Position numbers and translations under genes: made by a program. The notes beneath the pieces were generated by a model, which worked only from the letters and a program-made list of their open reading frames with translations, ran no database searches and was not told the origin of the DNA. 57,171 nt of DNA from a virus, in the IMG/VR virus record IMGVR_UViG_3300024348_000042, positions 1 to 57,171 of that record. One strand, written 5' to 3'. The stretch's first letter is position 1; each line of letters opens with the position of its first letter. Shown here piece after piece: positions 54,610 to 57,171 of this stretch.

Positions 54610-54625
54610 TTACCCTAGATTATGT
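54610..54625 (+). promoter_or_regulatory. Operator palindrome of the plus gene at 54626
   Basis: TTACCCTAGATTATGT directly precedes the ATG; TATA-like CTATAAATATC lies at 54595-54605. Confidence 0.68.
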
Positions 54626-55099
54626 ATGAACATATTCGTACTTGATGACGATCCAAAAGTTTGTGCCATGTCACATTGTGACAAACACGTTGTCAAAATG
54701 ATTCTAGAAACTGCACAAATGATTTGTACTACACATCATATTGTAGGTGGTTATGATTATGACATTCCTTACAAGTCTACTCACATCAATCATCCATGCA
54801 ATCGTTGGTTGCGTGACTCTGTAGAAAATTACAACTGGCTTATCGATTTTATCTCACATCTCAATGACGAATACAAATATCGTTATGACAAGGATGTCAA
54901 TCACAAGTCATTTGATGCTGTCAAGAATTTGCCAATTCCTGACTTGCCCAATATACCACGTACTCGTTTTGCTCGTGCAATGCCAAATGAATGCAAGATC
55001 AAAAATGATGTTGTAAAGTCATATCGCAACTATTACAATACTTCAAAAAAATCAATCATATCTTACAAAAAACGTACACCACCAAAGTGGTTGAAATAA
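54626..55099 (+). CDS. Phage family protein with HCDKHVVKM motif
   Basis: 157 residues. MNIFVLDDDPKVCAMSHCDKHVVKMILE at the start, THINHPCNRWLRDSVENYNWL in the middle and RFARAMPNE, then YRNYYNTSKK and the ending PPKWLK match a conserved phage family found in marine and T4-like viruses. It has been annotated as pyrimidine-dimer glycosylase-like in places, but the biochemical role is not certain. Operator-controlled. Confidence 0.74.
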   Translation: MNIFVLDDDPKVCAMSHCDKHVVKMILETAQMICTTHHIVGGYDYDIPYKSTHINHPCNRWLRDSVENYNWLIDFISHLNDEYKYRYDKDVNHKSFDAVKNLPIPDLPNIPRTRFARAMPNECKIKNDVVKSYRNYYNTSKKSIISYKKRTPPKWLK

Positions 55100-55103
55100 A
55101 TGT

Positions 55104-55246
55104 ATCAGGTTGAAGTAATTCTGTATAAAGTTTCAACCTGACATGACGTTGGTATTATATGATAAAGGGTAAACATACCAACACCGACCCACATGAATAT
55201 CAACTTTCGTTGACCTCTGACTCTCATAAGGTTGTGTTTCCACAAA
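55104..55246 (+). ncRNA. Candidate structured RNA E with four hairpins
   Basis: Four hairpins in series: CAGGTTGAA/TTCAACCTG (55106-55114 with 55132-55140), GTTGGTAT/ATACCAAC (55148-55155 with 55175-55182), TCAAC/GTTGA (55200-55204 with 55209-55213) and TTGTG/CACAA (55232-55236 with 55241-55245). The last two share a TTTC loop. It follows the stop of the plus gene directly, so it may be a 3' element of that mRNA or a separate RNA. No ORF fits. Confidence 0.5.
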
Positions 55247-55274
55247 CTAATTCATTATAATTGATATAAAAATA

Positions 55275-55496
55275 TTATTCGCTTGAAGTTCCTCTATTAG
55301 TAGATTTTTTACCTTCATACTCTTTGCGTTTTTCAGTAACAGTATCTTCTACAGGAATTTTTGAAGTTCCCCTGTTTGCTGAAATATGTGTAACGCCTGA
55401 TTCTTCAAGTCTTTCTTGTTCTGCTTCTTTGAATGATTCCCCTACTGTTGGAGTTTCCTCACTAGGTTTACCACTTTCTGTTCCTCTTTTTACCAA
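55275..55496 (-). CDS. Low-complexity polar protein with TTG start
   Basis: 73 residues from a TTG at 55496; Glu/Lys/Ser/Thr-rich and probably disordered, with repeated NRGTS motif. Function unknown; the frame is open but composition is simple. Confidence 0.45.
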   Translation of the reverse strand: MVKRGTESGKPSEETPTVGESFKEAEQERLEESGVTHISANRGTSKIPVEDTVTEKRKEYEGKKSTNRGTSSE

Positions 55497-55572
55497 GTTT
55501 TTACTACGTCATACTTACTTAAAAGTATCACTAATTTTTAATGTTTTTAAATATCCTTGTGAAAAATAGATT

Positions 55573-55728
55573 ATGAGCCATGAATTACTTGGAACAAAAT
55601 ACTGTCCAAACTGTGCAATTTTGAAGGAAAAACAAATGCAGTTAGAACAATGGGAAAAGAATCTTGAGGCTCGTGAACAAGAATTAGAGACTGAAATTGA
55701 ATTTATAAGAAAGAATAAAATTTATTGA
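55573..55728 (+). CDS. Zinc knuckle plus coiled coil on the plus strand
   Basis: 51 residues: YCPNC near 10-14, then a continuous heptad helix (LEQWEKNLEAREQELETEI). TATA-like TTTTTAAATATCC ~25 bp upstream fits a leaderless ATG. Convergent with and overlapping 55722-56135 by 7 bp. Confidence 0.55.
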   Translation: MSHELLGTKYCPNCAILKEKQMQLEQWEKNLEAREQELETEIEFIRKNKIY

Positions 55729-56135
55729 CTTCTAGTACCACGATAATAAATATCTGTGTTTGTTGTTGCTGTGGTATGTTTAACTTGAACAATTACTTTT
55801 GTATAAGTTTCATCTACTTTGTATTGAGTTGGAGCTGCTGATGATGCAACACTTCCTGCCGATAAAATAATCCAACCATTTCCTCTGTTTGTAGATTCTG
55901 TTGCTACTGGTGCAACAATACCACCAATTGGTTTAATGTTTGCTAAAATTCTAAAGTCCAAATCCCCACTTGCATCATTATGTATTACAATATTGGCTTT
56001 TGATACTGCTCTACAATCAACATCTAATGCATTTACAAATGCTCCTGTAGTTGCAACTACCAAGTTTTCTGCATAATTTTCATAGACACCGTTCTTAAGT
56101 CTACCCAATTTTCCATTTTGACTTGTTTGTGCCAT
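55722..56135 (-). CDS. Virion-type beta protein
   Basis: 137 residues from MAQTSQNGKLG at 56135; the four earlier codons start at a GTG and overlap the TATA box CATATAAAG, so the ATG is preferred. Beta-rich, Gly/Ala/Thr-rich, no Cys cluster. It resembles the small virion-type proteins at 9.2-11.2 kb in composition. Function unknown. Confidence 0.58.
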   Translation of the reverse strand: MAQTSQNGKLGRLKNGVYENYAENLVVATTGAFVNALDVDCRAVSKANIVIHNDASGDLDFRILANIKPIGGIVAPVATESTNRGNGWIILSAGSVASSAAPTQYKVDETYTKVIVQVKHTTATTNTDIYYRGTRSQ

Positions 56136-56155
56136 AGGATTTATCACTTTATATG

Positions 56156-57171
56156 CTATTTAAATATTATAACCTTATGACCTCTATGATTATTACTAAA
56201 CGGATCAATTTCTTGTATATCTTTTTTACAATCACAGCATTTTACATATGAACCTTCTGGCTTGTGTTTCTTTATGTAATCTGATATGACATTCCAAAAT
56301 TCCGTTGTTCCGTATACCAGCTTGGTTTCTCGTCTTATTTCCTCCTCCTCTTGAATCTGTTTTGATATGAACTCACTTGCACATTTTATCTGAACTTCCA
56401 ACTCTGATTCCAAAAGTGGTGGACTGCACATAAGGTTGTTTTTTGCCTTTATGACTTCTGTAAATACATTCTTTTCCATATCTGGATATTTTCGAAGTAT
56501 GCTTTCTGCATATCTCATTATTGCCTCATGTCTGTTTGATCCTGCCAAAACCCTTGTATCATCTTCAGTTAGAACTTTTATTGGAACTAGATTTCCCTTA
56601 CCCTTTCCCAGACTGTATTCATCGCATATCTTGTTTACAACTTCTCCAATTTCATCAAGTATCACTGGTTCTTTTACACCAAGTATTCTGTAGTTGCTTC
56701 CATCCTTGTGTGGACTTGGAGTACAATACATTATTCCATGAGTTCCATCCCCTTTCATCTCGATTGCTGGAACCTCATCTTTTTCCATTTTTTGAACAAT
56801 GTCAAAGTTTACTGCATCACTTGATTTCTTTGGCATTGGCGTATGTGTATAGAAATAGAAATGTGCCTTGTTTGGATTGTCATGCTGTTCTACAAGTGTT
56901 TGCTGTGAAAGATATTCAATTCCCTTACTATGCATTACATCAATACCTTTCTTGTTGTCACAGTCTATTGCACATAGGTACAAATCTTTCTTGTCCTCGT
57001 TATGAAACACTTTTCCACAAATAACTGCCATTCCAGTTCTGAACATACCTTTTTGCTTCCATTCGTCATGTAACTCTTTTGGTATTGGTTCTATCTGCCA
57101 ATTTCCACGTTTATCTTCCTTCCACGAAACTAATGGTTTCTTTGTTACTCCAACTGCTGGTATTACGTTTA
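56156..57171 (-). CDS. Prim-Pol DNA primase, N-terminus beyond window
   Basis: At least 338 codons, open to the window edge, so the N-terminus is missing. IPAVGVTKKPLVSWKE, then CAIDCDNKKGID with the catalytic acidic cluster, and IEMKGDGTHGIMYCTPSPH are standard blocks of bifunctional primase-polymerase (AEP) domains. NRHEAIMRYAESILRKYPD fits the PriCT-like region that follows. A CDCKKD zinc knuckle sits near the end. It initiates viral DNA replication. Confidence 0.85.
   Translation of the reverse strand, partial: NVIPAVGVTKKPLVSWKEDKRGNWQIEPIPKELHDEWKQKGMFRTGMAVICGKVFHNEDKKDLYLCAIDCDNKKGIDVMHSKGIEYLSQQTLVEQHDNPNKAHFYFYTHTPMPKKSSDAVNFDIVQKMEKDEVPAIEMKGDGTHGIMYCTPSPHKDGSNYRILGVKEPVILDEIGEVVNKICDEYSLGKGKGNLVPIKVLTEDDTRVLAGSNRHEAIMRYAESILRKYPDMEKNVFTEVIKAKNNLMCSPPLLESELEVQIKCASEFISKQIQEEEEIRRETKLVYGTTEFWNVISDYIKKHKPEGSYVKCCDCKKDIQEIDPFSNNHRGHKVIIFK

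Noticed and set aside
56521-57024. 167-codon plus-strand frame
   Set aside because: Antisense to the Prim-Pol gene; composition (His/Leu/Cys-rich) is that of a reverse-frame shadow.

Overview
The window looks like part of the genome of a tailed (head-tail) virus, or integrated provirus, of an ammonia-oxidising archaeon of the Thaumarchaeota/Nitrososphaerota. Viral evidence: a complete large terminase (29237-31141), a probable small terminase (46554-47192), a run of modular tail-fibre/receptor-binding proteins (1-8704), small virion-type proteins, holin-like membrane proteins and a Prim-Pol primase cut by the right edge. Host evidence: AT-rich DNA with archaeal TATA boxes 22-28 bp upstream of start codons (leaderless genes), an HTH_45-type winged-helix regulator typical of Thaumarchaeota, a four-copy zinc-ribbon family common in Nitrosopumilus-type genomes, and a PEFG-CTERM surface-anchoring signal, an archaeosortase signal known from Thaumarchaeota. 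No portal, major capsid protein, rRNA, tRNA, integrase, amoC or CRISPR array is seen, so the full genome must extend beyond the window. Almost all genes are on the minus strand.

Layout. 1-8.7 kb: tail-fibre genes built from a repeated jelly-roll-like module, LamG-like domains and a kelch-like propeller. 9.2-15.4 kb: small virion-type proteins, a matrixin-type zinc protease, holin-like genes, a second HExxH protein and a metallophosphoesterase. 15.5-28.9 kb: regulators, many tiny zinc-binding proteins, two DNA methyltransferases, MazG-like and Nmad-like enzymes and a SprT-like protein. 29.2-31.1 kb: terL. 31.2-42 kb: secreted or surface proteins (cupredoxin-like coiled coil, PEFG-CTERM protein and paralogue, Cys-containing secreted protein) mixed with nucleic-acid enzymes (HAD phosphatase, SNase, ATP-dependent ligase, ParB-like). 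42-53 kb: zinc ribbons, PD-(D/E)XK and HNH nucleases, terS, MT-A70 methyltransferase, alpha/beta hydrolase and polynucleotide kinase. 53.5-57.2 kb: a mixed-strand zone with three plus-strand genes, a virion-like protein and the primase.

Three kinds of signal are not explained by the genes. (1) A palindromic 16-bp element, consensus TATTATCTAAGGTATA in the gene direction, sits between the TATA box and the start codon of about 20 genes, including the HTH_45 regulator itself; the tail-fibre and virion genes lack it. It looks like the operator of a large virus-wide regulon. (2) Two nearly identical ~48-bp elements lie 36.7 kb apart in opposite orientation (16629-16676 and 53375-53422), each with two ACGTAGCTAACGT units spaced 31 bp; they may be origins, partition sites or recombination sites. 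(3) The larger intergenic gaps hold relatively GC-rich segments rich in inverted repeats (9.0, 27.4, 42.8, 45.7 and 55.1 kb) that look like undescribed non-coding RNAs.

Working model: promoters carrying the palindrome run a coordinated takeover programme (ligase, kinase, phosphatase, hydrolase, zinc-ribbon proteins), while simple TATA promoters with T-rich terminators drive virion and surface genes. The number of tiny zinc-binding proteins, about sixty, is exceptional; many overlap by 4 bp (ATGA) in long minus-strand operons.
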